This document shows, in pieces, positions 21,414-32,303 of a DNA stretch of 64,000 bases (its first letter is position 1; each line of letters begins with the position of its first letter). Below the pieces are notes generated by a model. That model searched no databases, was not told the origin of the DNA, and worked only from the letters and a program-made list of their open reading frames with translations. The position numbers and the translations under genes were made by a program. Source of the DNA: Hedera helix (lineage: Eukaryota > Streptophyta > Magnoliopsida > Apiales > Araliaceae); NCBI GenBank assembly GCA_947179155.2, contig OX359280.1, positions 10,157,501 through 10,221,500 of the forward strand, in the 5' to 3' direction.

Positions 21414-22540
21414 ATGCCGCTAAGAGGTAGACCACGCAATCAACGTGTTACAGAGTCAAAAAGTGAGGTTGGGGATCAACCTAATCCTATGAGGATGTTT
21501 GCGGAGATGCTGGTAGAAGTCATGCAAGCTAGACCCCCACTAGTGACAGTACAACCAGCACCGTAGCAAGCGCTGCATTTGGCAAATTTCAAGGACTTCA
21601 AACTGGTTGGACCACCGGAGTTTAAGGGAACTTTAAACCTGATCAAGATATAGACTTGGATCGAGGAAATGGAGAAGGTGTTTAAGGTTGCTAGAGAGGC
21701 CGAAGAACAGAAGACTAGTTTCGCCACCTTCATGATGAAGGGGGAGGCAAACTACTGGTGGAAGGCCAACAAAGGCCGAGCTTGGGAAGGTGTCATCCAT
21801 TGGGAGCGTTTCAAGGAAATGTTCTTCGAGAACTATTTCCCGGAGAACATACAATAAGATATGGAGGTGAAATTCCTCGAGCTGAAGCAGGGAAGCATGC
21901 CCGTGGCCGAGTACGCGACTAAGTTCAATGAGTTGGCACGGTTTGCCCCTCACCAAGTTTATACAAAGGCCCGAAAAGCTTGAAGGTTTGAGCTGGGATT
22001 AAAACCGTGGGTGTACCGTTCAGTGGCGGTATTGAAGATTAAAAGCTTTGCAGAGATACTAGAAAGGAAAATCATTGCAGAAAGAGGCAGTGAGGCCCTG
22101 GCAAAATTCATTCAAGAAAGGAAGAAGGGTCAGGAAGGTCAGAAAGCGGGGGGTAGTGGAAGCAGCAACCCCAATAAGAGAAAATGGAACGAGAGTCAAT
22201 CATCTGGAGGCAATAAATTGGAGGAGAGGCTATGAAAAGGGGCAGTTGCAATAATTGTGGTAAGAACCACACAGGGGAGTGCCTGAAGGGCAAAAGTGTA
22301 TGTTATAATTGCAAAAAACAGGGGCACGTGGCTCCCCAGTGTCCCAAGAAGTTGAAGGGAGGGTGTTTTTCCTGCGAATCACCCGACCACCAAGTTAAGG
22401 ATTGCCCGAAAAGGAAGGGCAATGCTGGGAGTGGCAACAGAGGCAACAATAACAACAGCAACAACAACAACAGGCTGAGTGTAGGAAGGCCAGCTAATCA
22501 GACCAACCGATCTACGACACGAACATTCAATATGACCGTA
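21414..22540 (+). pseudogene. G1 gag (capsid and nucleocapsid)
   Basis: ATG at 21414 opens MPLRGRPRNQRV. The retrotransposon gag core follows: FKDFKLVGPPEFKG, FATFMMKGEANYWW (the WW signature), FKEMFFENYFPENIQ, MPVAEYATKFNELARFAP. The tail carries three Cys/His motifs: CNNCGKNHTGEC, the canonical CYNCKKQGHVAPQC, and CFSCESPDHQVKDC, then an Asn-rich spacer. Gag forms the particle and its knuckles bind RNA. Stops: TAG 21564-21566 (CAG expected), a frame shift near 21630, TAA at 21855, TGA 21981-21983 (CGA expected), TGA at about 22233. Confidence 0.85.
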
Positions 22541-23163
22541 CAAGATGCGATCGACTCCATGGACGTGGTTTCAGGTATCATCCCGATCAATGATATTAAT
22601 GCATATGTATTGTTTGATTCGGGTACTACTTGCTCATTTGTTTTTGAAAATTTTGCTAAGAGATTAGACTTACCTCAAGAAAACTAGAACACCCTATGAT
22701 CGTAGAAGTAGCAAACAAAGAAATCATTCCCGTATACAACATTCATAGGAACTGTTGTGCTGAATTGCGAGGGTTTAAACTTAACGTGGATTTGATATCG
22801 ATTCGTCTGGGGGAGTTCGACGTAATCCTAAGGATGGATTGGTTATCGAGTCATGGAGCGGTTATCGATTGTAAGAAGAAGTGTGTACACCTGATGACTC
22901 CGAATAAGTCAAAGTTGGTATTTTATGGTAGTAAATCGCCAAGACAATCAAGTTGTCTGACGATGATGCAAGCACGAAAGTTGCTTAGGAAAGGGTGCGT
23001 AGGTTATTTAGCTCATGTGGTCGATACTCGACGAGTGAAGGGCGAACTGAGTCAGATACCTATTGTACGGGAATTTGCTGATATTTTCCCAAATAAGATT
23101 CTGGGGTTACAGGTACTGCACCAATATCGCAGGCGTCGTACCGTATGGCACCGGTGGAAATGA
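22541..23163 (+). pseudogene. G1 aspartic protease
   Basis: Retropepsin domain with INDINAYVLFDSGTTCSFV; the catalytic DSG is at 22616-22624 (DSGTT instead of the usual DSGAS/T). A TAG at about 22686 follows QEN, and the frame re-opens at 22696-23163 with FDVILRMDWLSSHGAVIDC, the conserved protease C-terminal motif. It is followed by the RT-proximal FADIFPNKILGL, degraded from the usual FPDVFPEELPGLP. It processes gag-pol in active relatives. Confidence 0.8.
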
Positions 23164-23900
23164 AAGAATTTATGGTTCAGTTGTAGGAACTACAGGATAA
23201 AGGTTACATCAGACCAAGCGTGTCACCGTGGGGAGCACCGGTTTTGTTTGTAAAGAAGAAGGATGGTTCGATGAGGCTTTGTATTGACTACCGTGAATTG
23301 AACAAGGTCACTATTAAGAACAGGTATCCGCTGCCCAGAATTGACGATCTGTTTGATCAACTTAAGGGAGAAAAATACTTTTTGAAGATAGATTTGAGGA
23401 CGGGTTATCATCAACTGAAGGTGAGGGAGGAGGATATCCCGAAGACGGCATTCAGAACTCGTTATGGACATTTCAAGTTTATTTTAATGTCATTTGGACT
23501 AACGAATGCACCAACAGCATTCATGGATATGATGAACAGATTGTTCAAGCAGTATTTGGATAAGTTCGCGGTCGTATTCATCGATGACATATTGGTGTAT
23601 TCGAAGACGGAGGAAGAACATGCTAAACATCTAAGGAGTGTTTTGGCGTTATTAAGAAGAAATAAGTTGTACGCGAAGTTTTCAAAGTGTGAACTTTGAT
23701 TGCAGAGGGTGCAGTTTCTAGGTCATCCTATCGACAAGGACGGTGTTTCGGTGGATCCAGCGAAGGTGGATGCAGTTATCAATTGGGAGTAGCCGAAGAC
23801 ACCAACCAAAACTAGAAGTTTCTTAGGGTTAGCGGGATACTATCAGATATTCATCCAGGATTTCTCGAAGATAGCATCGCCGCTAACCAATCTTACCCGG
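23164..23900 (+). pseudogene. G1 reverse transcriptase
   Basis: Well-preserved Ty3/gypsy RT: SPWGAPVLFVKKKDGSMR, RLCIDYRELNKVTIKN, FLKIDLRTGYHQLKV with the first catalytic Asp, and the FIDD box at 23577-23588. The main open stretch is 23220-23699 and ends at a TGA (23697-23699) where relatives have Trp (CELW). The thumb (FLGH, then FLGLAGYYQIFI) continues after it, with another TAG at 23790-23792 in place of Gln. Two nonsense transitions inactivate it; RT copies element RNA in the particle. Confidence 0.9.
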
Positions 23901-24510
23901 AAGACGGTGAAGTTTGTTTGGACGAAAAAGTGCAAAGAAAGTTTTATGGAATTGAAGAAGAGACAGAGTCAAGCACCGGTTTTGGCTTTACCAGACGACA
24001 CGGGAGGTTTCGTAGTGTACAGTGATGCGTCACATAAGGGCCTTGGTTGTGTGCTAATGCAGCACGACAAGGTTATTGCGTACACAACAAGGTCATTGCG
24101 TACGCGTCACGTCAGCTAAAAGACTATAAGAAGGGTTTCCTGACTCATGACCTGGAGTTAGCGACGATAGTTTTTGCCCTGAAGATTTGGAGGCACTACC
24201 TGTATGGCGAGAAGTGTGAGATATATACAGATCACAAAAGTCTAAAATATATCTTCACTCAGAAGGAGCTGAATATGAGGCAGCGCCGATTGTTAGAGTT
24301 GATCAAGGATTACGACTGTGAAAATTTGTACCATATGGGCAAGGCCAATGTAATAGCAGAAGTCTTGAGCAGAAAAGGCAGGGAGAAATTAATGAAGCTG
24401 ACCACTCAGGAAGAGTTGGTAAGATATTTTGACCGTCTAGAATTAGAAGTCAAGTATCCGATGGAGATGGACGAAAAGCTATTCGTGGTGACAGCGAGCC
24501 CGACCCTATA
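23901..24510 (+). pseudogene. G1 RNase H, frameshifted by a 20-bp duplication
   Basis: FVVYSDASHKGLGCVLMQ holds the first catalytic Asp. A tandem 20-bp duplication (aaggttattgcgtac at 24069, aaggtcattgcgtac at 24089) shifts the frame, so the domain lies on two overlapping frames, 23907-24119 and 24047-24511. The second has LKDYKKGFLTHDLELATIVFA (catalytic Glu region), YTDHKSLKYIF (third acid) and NVIAEVLSRK, where the usual VVADALSR Asp is Glu. It degrades the RNA strand during reverse transcription. Confidence 0.85.
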
Positions 24511-24519
24511 GGATAGGGT

Positions 24520-24990
24520 CAAAAAGGCTCAGGAAAAGGACGAAGATTGTGATAGTATCAAAAAGTGAATTGCTTAAGGCGATGAGCTTAAGTATAAGAT
24601 CGATAGCAATGGACTGCTAAGGTTTGAAGGGAGAGTCTGGGTACCATTGAATCCTTAGCTGAGAGAAGAAATTCTTCAAGAAGCCCACAGTACAAGGTAC
24701 TCAGTACATCCTGGGAGCACAAAGATGTATCAGGATTTGAAGCAGTATTTTTGGTGGCCAAATATGAAAAGGGAAGTGGCCGAGTGTGTCAACGGATGTC
24801 TAACATGCCAGCGTGTTAAGGCGAAGCACCAGCGACTGAGCGGACTGCTTCAACCGTTGGAGATTCCAGAGTGGAAGTGGGAGCACATCACAATGGACTT
24901 TGTATTGAGTCTACCACCGACACATAAAGGTTTAGACGCTATCTGGATAATAGTAGACCGTCTAACCAAGTCAGCACATTTTCTATCGAT
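24520..24990 (+). pseudogene. G1 integrase, 5' part only
   Basis: The HHCC zinc domain is readable: AHSTRYSVHPG with both His, then YQDLKQYFWWPNMKREV and CVNGCLTCQRVK with both Cys. The core begins with WKWEHITMDFVLSLP (first catalytic Asp) and IWVDRLTKSAHFL-type sequence (here VDRLTKSAHFL). It ends near 24990, losing the second Asp and Glu of the DDE triad, where the reading frame passes without interruption into caulimovirid RNase H (chimeric frame 24725-25510). Confidence 0.85.
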
Positions 24991-24992
24991 CT

Positions 24993-25510
24993 TACAAAGT
25001 AATCCTCAACCTTGGACTGATATTCATACTTCTATAATCCAAGAAATCAAATTGTATATTAAGACACTTCCATGTCTTGGCTTATCTAATCCAGATGCAT
25101 TCAAAATTGTTGAAACTAATGCCTCTGAAATTAGATTAGGAGGTATTCTAAAACAAAAGTTAACTCTTAATTCACCTGAACAAATTGTTTCTTTTTATTC
25201 TCGTGCATGGGATAATACACAAGTAAATTATTCAACTTTCAAAAATGAGATTTTATCTCTGCTTTCATGCATTAATAAATTTCAAAGTAATTTATTAAAC
25301 AAAATTTTTTCAGTAAGAATAGATTGTAAATCTACAAAATATGTTATAGAAAAAGATGTACAAAATATAGCTTATAAACAGATTTTTGCTAGATGGAAAG
25401 TTATTTTATCTATTTTTGATTTTGACATTGAATACATTAAAGGTAGTCCGAACTCTATCCCATATTTTCTAACCCGAGAGTTTATTCAAACAGGTACCCA
25501 AAATGAGTGA
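24993..25510 (+). pseudogene. Caulimovirid RNase H1, copy C, fused to integrase frame
   Basis: RNase H motifs: FKIVETNASEIRLGG (first catalytic Asp changed to Asn), VNYSTFKNEILSLL (catalytic Glu present), RIDCKSTKY (Asp present) and IKGSPNSIPYFLTREF (Tyr where the last Asp is expected). It is open in one frame with the upstream gypsy integrase from 24725. The stop TGA at 25508-25510 overlaps the ATG of the next ORF (25504), the usual close coupling of caulimovirid ORFs. Confidence 0.8.
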
Positions 25511-26918
25511 AAGAGGTGGCCCAAGTGGTCGCAGTATTGGTAAGTTTCTTGTTTCTAGTTAGTCCAGTAAGAACAAAGGAATTATGATTCCTCATCCAGT
25601 AAACCTAGTCCTTTCTGTGGATTTAATAAATAGGTATCAAATTCTTGGTACTATCCCTAAACCATACAACACTGTCTTAGCTAGTAAACTCAAAGATAAA
25701 GACCCATTTGAGCCTTTTGATATTTGCAAACTGCAATCTCAAGTTAAAACCCAACAGTCATCCCAATACATGCCAAGGTATGAAGTTAAAAATTTTCATG
25801 TTGAGCCCCTAATAAAACCAAAAGATGACCTAGTAATTCTTGCCTCACGGTTCTTTCCAACCAGTTGGCATTACATCCCTTTAGCTCCTTATAAGTCATT
25901 GACATATTATAAGGATGTTCTTCTTAGTACAGAGTCAATTCATATTAAGCCCATTTATGATAAAAATGATGAATCAAAAATTATTTTCCATTCACTCTAC
26001 ATTACGAAAATTATTTTCCATTCACTCTACATTACGAAAATTATTTCTGATCTTGAGTGGGGAAAACACCCATTGGATCTTTGTGTTCTCGCAAAAGGAA
26101 AAGAGCTTTCCCTATGTAACTATTTCTGTTACTATGACTATATTGAAGCTTGGAATAAAGTTTTCTTATACCAAAATCAGTCAATAAGTCATTCTTAGTT
26201 CATACAATTTGATCATAAATTTAAGAGTCACATCCCTTACTGGTTTATTCTTTGGTGGTCTAGGTATGGACCTCCCATGAACCTCTTTCCTGAACATCTT
26301 CAGTCACAAGTTCACCATTTCAGAAATCATGTTGTTCATAACCTTAAGTATGATGGCATCCCTATTTTACTTCAATTCTCAAGTAAATATAAAATCTCTT
26401 GGATTCTCAAATGGCAGTATAACATTAGTACTCCAATTGAGGCCCATGTTTTTACCCTAGTCAAAACACCTACCCAGTCATCTTCTCAAGCTACTGTTAT
26501 CAATGAGATAAGTCATATTCCATTGGTTTTCCGCATCTTTTTTGTTAAATGGTGGGATAAATTTAATGTCGAAAGAATAATTGGACAAGTCCAAAAGGAA
26601 TTTCCTCTTATTCCAATTATACCCATTAAATATGTTTCTACTGAAGGTTCGTCTAGTTAATCTAAGTCAAAACCGAAACGATCTAGTCTCAGTTCTTCTA
26701 TTTCTGGTTCTATTGATGTTTCAGATGTTAAGAATTATTCTAGCACTGAGTTAAAAATTTTCGCTAAGGCCATTCAAGAAAAAGTCAACAAACTCCATGA
26801 AGAAGCCAGTGATAGTTCATCATCTTCTTCGAGGTCTTCCCCAAAGTCATCTTCCAGCATTAATGAGGATCCTTACGACAGCATCAACCTTGAAGATGCT
26901 CAAGATCTTTTTGCATAA
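25504..26918 (+). pseudogene. Second ORF of copy C, function unknown
   Basis: ATG at 25504 (MSERGGPSGRSIG), overlapping the stop of the preceding ORF by the ATGAGTGA arrangement. A TAG at about 25559 follows; then 25584-26198 is open with MIPHPVNLVLSVDLINRY, DPFEPF, FFPTSWHYIPLAPYKSLTYY and DLEWGKHP. A 29-bp phrase is duplicated at 25981-26040. A TAG at 26198 precedes FIQFDHKFKSHIPY, and 26277-26660 contains NLFPEHLQSQVHHF, KWQYNI, FFVKWWDKF and IIGQVQKEFP. The Ser-rich C terminus ends EDAQDLFA at 26918. Family members outside this window are needed to assign a role; none is recognised. Confidence 0.7.
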
Positions 26919-27491
26919 TCAGCTCCCGTGAGCCCTTAGTCACTCCTGGTCTGAATCAGTACCTTATTGGGGCTAACTAAGACGTCCAATGTTTTGTGCC
27001 CCCCAGTAAATCAATGCTCCATCTCCAGTCAAGAATCCAATGATGCTGGTCCCTACTTCAGACGCACCCGATGTGCCTTTAGTCAAACGTTATTAAATGC
27101 CAAGTCAGAAGATACTACTTTTCCACCGAAAGTAGATATGAATAGTAAAAAAACACTATTTATGAATACTAAAATGTCTGTAATCATTTACTTTTTGTAA
27201 TAGTGTCTTGTAATAGTATTTTTCTTATTTTATAAAAGGAACGCTAAATCATTTGAGTAAGGCAGGTTAGTTAAGTACCTCTTATTCTCTCCTCATTTCC
27301 TCCCTCTGATAACAACCCAAGTAAGCTTGTATTCAATTTGTATTCAGTTTATGTTTGTACATATTTTGTTATCAATTCAAGAAACAAAATTTTAGTAAAT
27401 CTATTTTGTTATATTCAACTGTGAGGTCCCTTTCCTTACTCCCCTTGCATCATTCATTTTACATTTCAGTTTTACATTACAGTAAGCACTT

Positions 27492-27493
<2 letters not shown>
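26919..27493 (+). promoter_or_regulatory. Caulimovirid intergenic/promoter region, copy C
   Basis: Noncoding region after the second ORF. It has TATAAAAGGA at 27231-27240, a CT-rich leader (ctctcctcatttcctccctc) and the phrase tattcaactgtgaggtccctttcc (27411-27434), which recurs in copy D (minus, near 10335) and copy F (33469-33490). Open frames crossing it are not credible. Confidence 0.55.

Positions 27494-27554
<61 letters not shown>
27494..27554. repeat. (TA)30 microsatellite at end of copy C
   Basis: Perfect TA dinucleotide run of 61 bases marking the right end of caulimovirid copy C. Confidence 0.95.
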
Positions 27555-27556
<2 letters not shown>

Positions 27557-28034
27557 AAAAATGTGCATACATGTCATTTTCACAATAAATTTTACTCGAC
27601 AATTATTTAAAAATCCTTAATAATTAATATATGGTAAAATGACGACAATGCGTTAAACATAATAATTTTATTATAAAATAATAAAGTTATCGGTATATGT
27701 AAAGAATTCAGAAAGTAACTTTTTTTTACATAATTGATATAGCAAAATATTGTATCTAATGAATATAATTTATTTTTGTATAGTGATTGTTTGTTTATTA
27801 ATTTAGGAAGTGTTGTATTATACATTTCTAAATTTATTTATGTATAAAAATTTTATTTCAAACGCAAAATTTAGAATTTAAAAACAATATATTAAAATTA
27901 ATGTGATGCATTTGAATTTCAAAACATAATAAATAAACATACTAAATGTTATGGATATAAATTTTATAACCGAATATATTCAACTATATTATAAAGGCCT
28001 TTATGAAAGGTTGGTATAACTGTATTAGATTTTA
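27555..28034. other. AT-rich stretch, probably decayed LTR of G2
   Basis: About 480 bp with no credible gene. It is AT-rich, ends at the poly-T of the SINE, and may be the distal part of the G2 3' LTR, whose U3 start is at 28595 on the minus strand. No recognisable LTR terminus is seen at the left. Confidence 0.3.
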
Positions 28035-28278
28035 TTTTTTTTTTGATAATGTGGAGTATCCAACCGCAGTCGGACTAATCTCCCCACCCCGGGCCAGGCT
28101 TGCGCACAAGCTCTGCCTAAGACATGGCTTCGCCCTGAAACGTGCGACCTGTGGCCCCGTTGCCTGTTTTTATGAGAAGGCAGAACTATTGTTGCTAGTG
28201 GGACTCGAACCTAGGACGTCCGGGTTTACGGCTCGTCCCAGGGCTGAGCTTAAATCACTGCGCCAACAGTCGGGGTTG
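28035..28278 (-). mobile_element. tRNA-related SINE
   Basis: Read on the minus strand from 28278 it opens with a pol III box A-like TGGCGCAGTGATTTAAGC, followed by box B GGTTCGAGTCC (+ strand ggactcgaacc at 28201-28211), then a roughly 150-bp GC-rich body, and ends in a poly-A tail (T10 at 28035-28044). Flanking gattttat and gattttttc look like an imperfect target-site duplication. It is GC-rich against AT-rich surroundings. It is non-coding; the open frame across it is incidental. It lies in the 3' LTR of G2. Confidence 0.85.
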
Positions 28279-28595
28279 ATTTTTTCTTTTCTTCTTCACT
28301 CTCTATAGTTTAACTATATTATTATTTTATTCCTTTTATAATAAATTTTTATATCCGACAATGTTGCTTATGTCATTTTTTTATATCCGATAATATTTCA
28401 TTATGGGGCACACCAACGATTAGTTATTTCGGGGCCACCGTACGAATCGAATATTCTCCGACGAAATGAATATTCCCCGACATAAAATAATTTGCACAAA
28501 TATCCTTATATTTAACCTTTATCAAAATAATACCTTACTATTAAGAACAATAAAAGAAAATTTAAATCTTATTCAATAAAAGTTGAGATCTTACA
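28279..28595 (-). repeat. U3 start of G2 3' LTR
   Basis: On the minus strand TGTAAGATCTC begins at 28595, directly after a purine-rich tract GGGGAGG that serves as polypurine tract. It continues leftward through repeated cggatataaaa motifs (near 28335-28395), which reappear at 62415-62440 close to the other end of G2. This supports a common LTR. Confidence 0.55.
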
Positions 28596-30379
28596 ACCTC
28601 CCCTCATTATGAAATTTCGGCCCCGAAATTAACGTAATTGACATTTTGAACAGGTAATGATACTTAGATTTTATCTCAGATTCTAGCTCCCAAGTCATTT
28701 TCTCAATATCTTAGTTCCACCTTAAAACCTTGACTTGATGTATAACCTTTTAGCATAGGATTTGCTCCTTCTTATTTAAGATCTTGATAAGTTCCTCCTC
28801 ATACGTTAAATCCCTTGCTAAAAAGTATGGCTCCAACACAATGATGTGATTCGGATCTTTCATATATTAACGTAACATAAATATGTGAAAAATATTATGA
28901 ATGCGGGACATGCTTGGTGGTAGATATAGTTTGTAAGATAAAGTTCCTACTCGATCTCGAGGCTTTCAAATAGACCAATAAATTGATGGTTGAGTTTTTC
29001 TCTCTTTCCAAATTTTATAACTCATTTTCATGGAAAAACACGTAAGAATACAAGATCTCAAACACTGAAACTTTCGTCCCTTTGATGAAGATCAACATAA
29101 CTCTTTTATCGTTCTTGTTCGACTTGTATTCAATGTCGGATCAATTGGATCTTTTTTGTAGTCATGCGCATCAACTTGGATCCTAACAATTTTTTTTTCT
29201 TACTTCATGTCAGCATACTGGAGAGTGACACTTTCGTTCATACAATGCCTCGAATGGGGCCATGCCTATACTTGCTTGATAACTATTGTTGTAAGAGAAT
29301 TCAACTAATGGCAAATATTTATCCTAACTTCCTTTAAAGTCTAGAACGCAAAGTTTCAACAGATCTTCGAGAGTCTGGACTGTCCTTTCTGATTGTCCGT
29401 CCGTTTGAGGTTGGTATGCAGAACTGAATCGTAGCTCAGTGCCCATAACTTTTTGTAAGCTGGTCTAAAATCGTGAAGTGAATCTAAAATCGTGAAGTGA
29501 ATTTAAAATCTCGATCAGAAACTATGAAAGCTGGCATGCTATGCAATCATACAATCTCACTTATGTATATACCGGCAAGACGCTCAAGTGAAAAGTTTTC
29601 TCGTATAGGCAAGAAGTGAGCAGATATGATCAATCTATCTACGATGACCCAAATTACATCTAAGCCTTGAAAAACCTTGGGAAGACTCCTCACGAAATCC
29701 ATATTGATGTGTTTCCACTTTCACTCGGGAATCTCAAGTGGTTATAATGGACCCTTAAGTACTTGATGCTCCGCCTTGACACGTTGACAAGTCAAACACC
29801 TCGAGATAAACTTGGCGATCTCCATCTTCATATTATTCTACTAAAATGTATGTCGAAGGTCACGATACATTTTGGTACCTCTGGGGTGGATTACAAACGT
29901 TGTGGGTTATGCCTTCATCATGATTTTATGCTTCAATTCAAGATCGTTAGGAACACAAAGTCGAGAGTTGATTTAAAGTATCCCTTTCTTATCGATTCTT
30001 GCTTCCAGAATAGCACCTAATTGTAATTTCTTCATCATATTAACCAAGTTTGGATCAATAACTTGACCAACTTTAATTTTATCGATTAAAGTCGGTTCTA
30101 CTCATATGTGTGCAATCTTCATGTGGGTCCTTGGTGTCTTTAGCTCTATCTTCATCTTTTGTAAATTATACAAAATGCGTCTTTGTGTTGTCAAAATTGC
30201 ACTTGTACTCGCATATGATCTTCTAATTAATACGTCAGCTACAACGTTCGCCTTTCCCGAGTGATACTAGATGGTGTGGTCGTAATCCTTTAATAGTTCA
30301 AGCCAGCGTCGTTGTCGCATGTTGAGTTCCTTCTGGGTTAAAAAATATTTGAGCCTTTAATGATCCGTAATGATATCCA
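28596..30379 (-). pseudogene. G2 integrase and end of RNase H
   Basis: The minus strand from 30379 opens with ITDH (RNase H) and LTQKELNMRQRRWLELLKDYD, then GKANVVADVL. Integrase follows: the HHCC finger (CLTCQRVKAEHQ), core WKHINMDFVRSLPKVF, VIWVIVDRL, FIVSDRDFKFTSRF (second Asp). It ends with a chromodomain-like C terminus EELIKILNKKEQIL and MTWELESEIKSKYHYLF, near 28640. Many stops and shifts. Unlike G1 it keeps the 3' half of integrase and the polypurine tract. The break at 30380-30384 is the CTTTC target site of the next insertion. Confidence 0.8.
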
Positions 30380-30384
30380 CTTTC

Positions 30385-32267
30385 TGTGACGCCCCCAAAT
30401 TCGGGTCCCTTGAACCTCAGGTTCAGTGCTCACGATTCAATACTTATACAACATTCATAAACTTAACCTTCAATAACTCGCGAAAAATATAAATAAATTC
30501 ATTACAAAACGTACCATTATCCCAAATTCCACTAACATTAAATACATACATCATCTCATTGCACAAAAGAGTTACATATGATCTACAAGAATATTAAAGC
30601 ATGTTTGGACACATTCTACTCGGTTATTATTATTTTTTTTTGACTTTATCCTTCTTAGAACATTCGGGCTTCGCTGAAAAATAGTTCATGATATAGTAAC
30701 GGTGAGCAACTACTTTGCTCAGCAAGTTTAAATAAACAATGAAGATATATGATGAATGAAAGAGAATTACTCTTTTAAAACTTCAACAATATACAATAAT
30801 TGTGAAGGCATGCAACACACGTATTATATTCAATAAAAGAATTTGTAGAATATTTACTGTTGAGTTGGTCAAAAAGAACTAATAACAAACATGAGAACTT
30901 TTCAGTTCTGAACTGAATATCTCAGAAGTAGGAAGGGTTTGCCAGGGCATATCTGACTGCCTCATAGTAAAATTATTAATTTTAAAGCATTTTTATACTT
31001 TCTAACCTGAACTGCCAAAACCCAGCCCGACCCGACTCGATCCGAAAAAATTATTTTTGCTGGAAAATAGCACTGCGCCCCGGCATAGTGTTTTGTATTA
31101 AACACTGCGCCTAGGCGCAGTCATGCAGAATGCAAATTTTCCATTTTTTAGATTTTTTTCAATTTTGACACTTTTGATTCAAACTTGCATAAAATGAAAT
31201 ATACACCTCCAAATGACACTAAATTATTCTTGTTAGCTTCATAACTTAATGATTTACAATATTTCATGGATCGATCGTATTTTTGAAATCGTTTTGACAC
31301 AAAATTTAGGATGAATCAACTAGGGTTTCAAAAACGACGTGTTTTGCGATAAAGACCGTAACTTTTTTATTTTTCCATATTTTTGAGTAATTCAAGTTGG
31401 GTTATCTTCATAACACATAGACCTATCATTCAAGACTCATAGATCATAAAAACAACATACATATCTCAAATTATAAATTATCAGCCTAGACATTAAACTA
31501 GGATTTTTACCGATAAACGTACATATTCATCTTTCTTGCTTCCTTTCACATACCCAACTTGTTAAAGCACATATTAAATATATTTGACCATAGAAAATAT
31601 ATTTTGACCATGAAAAATACATTGAGCATGCATGAACACCTATATACACATATTCACCATAAAATCTTCATCATTATACCTTCGAACTCACCATAGCTCC
31701 ATCACACAAGTATTTCTCCCACAACCAACAATGATAAATAACAAGCTAAGGTTTAAAGAAACTTTTAAACCTTTGATAGATATCTTCTTCTTGCTAGAGC
31801 TAGAACAACTCCTCGTTCTTTTTCCCTATCCAAAAATGACTAACACATTTAGTGATTTGGCTCTCAACTCTTAAGTATCCTATCATGAAAGTTGTAGCTT
31901 CTCTTTAGAAGTTCTCTCTCTATAAGTTAGTAAAAAGAAGTAAATGAGCAAACTCTCTATAATGAAGTAATGGCTCTTATTTATGGAGCTCTAGGACACT
32001 CCCCATTAACCTCCTAATCAATTAACATTGGTAAAATTAGACACTAAACTAGGTTTACTATTTGATGGATTGACCACTTAAATGACACTTTTGATTTGAA
32101 CTTTTCTTGGATTTCATTTTGGCAAAAGAGTGAAGCAATACATGGAGTGTAAAGTGAGCAATCAAAATGCTACAAGGCACCCCAACTGGGGCCCCTTATA
32201 GTCGGCCACTTCCCTTCTTTTCTCTCCATTTTTGATTTTTATTTAATCAATATATAATCATGTATAC

Positions 32268-32303
<36 letters not shown>

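Larger units (their letters stand above)
15945..24990 (+). mobile_element. Ty3/gypsy element G1, truncated in integrase
   Basis: LTR retrotransposon with 5' LTR, tRNA-Met-type primer-binding site, an extra coiled-coil ORF, gag with three zinc-knuckle-like motifs, protease, RT, RNase H and the first part of integrase. The PR-RT-RNaseH-IN order defines Ty3/gypsy. It ends abruptly near 24990 inside the integrase core, where caulimovirid copy C begins; there is no 3' LTR in this window. Stops in gag, RT and other domains make it inactive. It interrupts copy D at 15944 (flank GTATG), but the matching flank cannot be found because the 3' end is lost. Confidence 0.9.
24993..27493 (+). mobile_element. 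Endogenous caulimovirid copy C, 5'-truncated
   Basis: Starts at the end of the RT connection/RNase H region, directly abutting gypsy integrase, and continues through RNase H, the second ORF and the promoter/leader region to a (TA)n tract at 27494. It is the best-preserved version of the second ORF here. It is inverted relative to copy D, and the two flank G1. No target-site duplication is visible. Confidence 0.85.

Noticed and set aside
15945..24990. Complete autonomous G1 element
   Set aside because: 3' half of integrase, polypurine tract and 3' LTR are absent; several stops.
27355..27588. Tyr/Ile repeat proteins over TA runs (also 42090-42278 and 61191-61394)
   Set aside because: Translations of (TA)n microsatellites.
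28035..28278. Possible tRNA gene
   Set aside because: Box A and box B are present but there is no cloverleaf, and there is a 150-bp extra body with poly-A; this is a SINE.
28003..28308. 101-codon frame
   Set aside because: Runs through the SINE on the strand opposite to its transcription; tRNA-like body, not protein coding.
31632..31874. Small host gene of 80 codons
   Set aside because: Located in the leader/intron-like part of the minus-strand solo LTR 30385-34381; not conserved in the other family copies.
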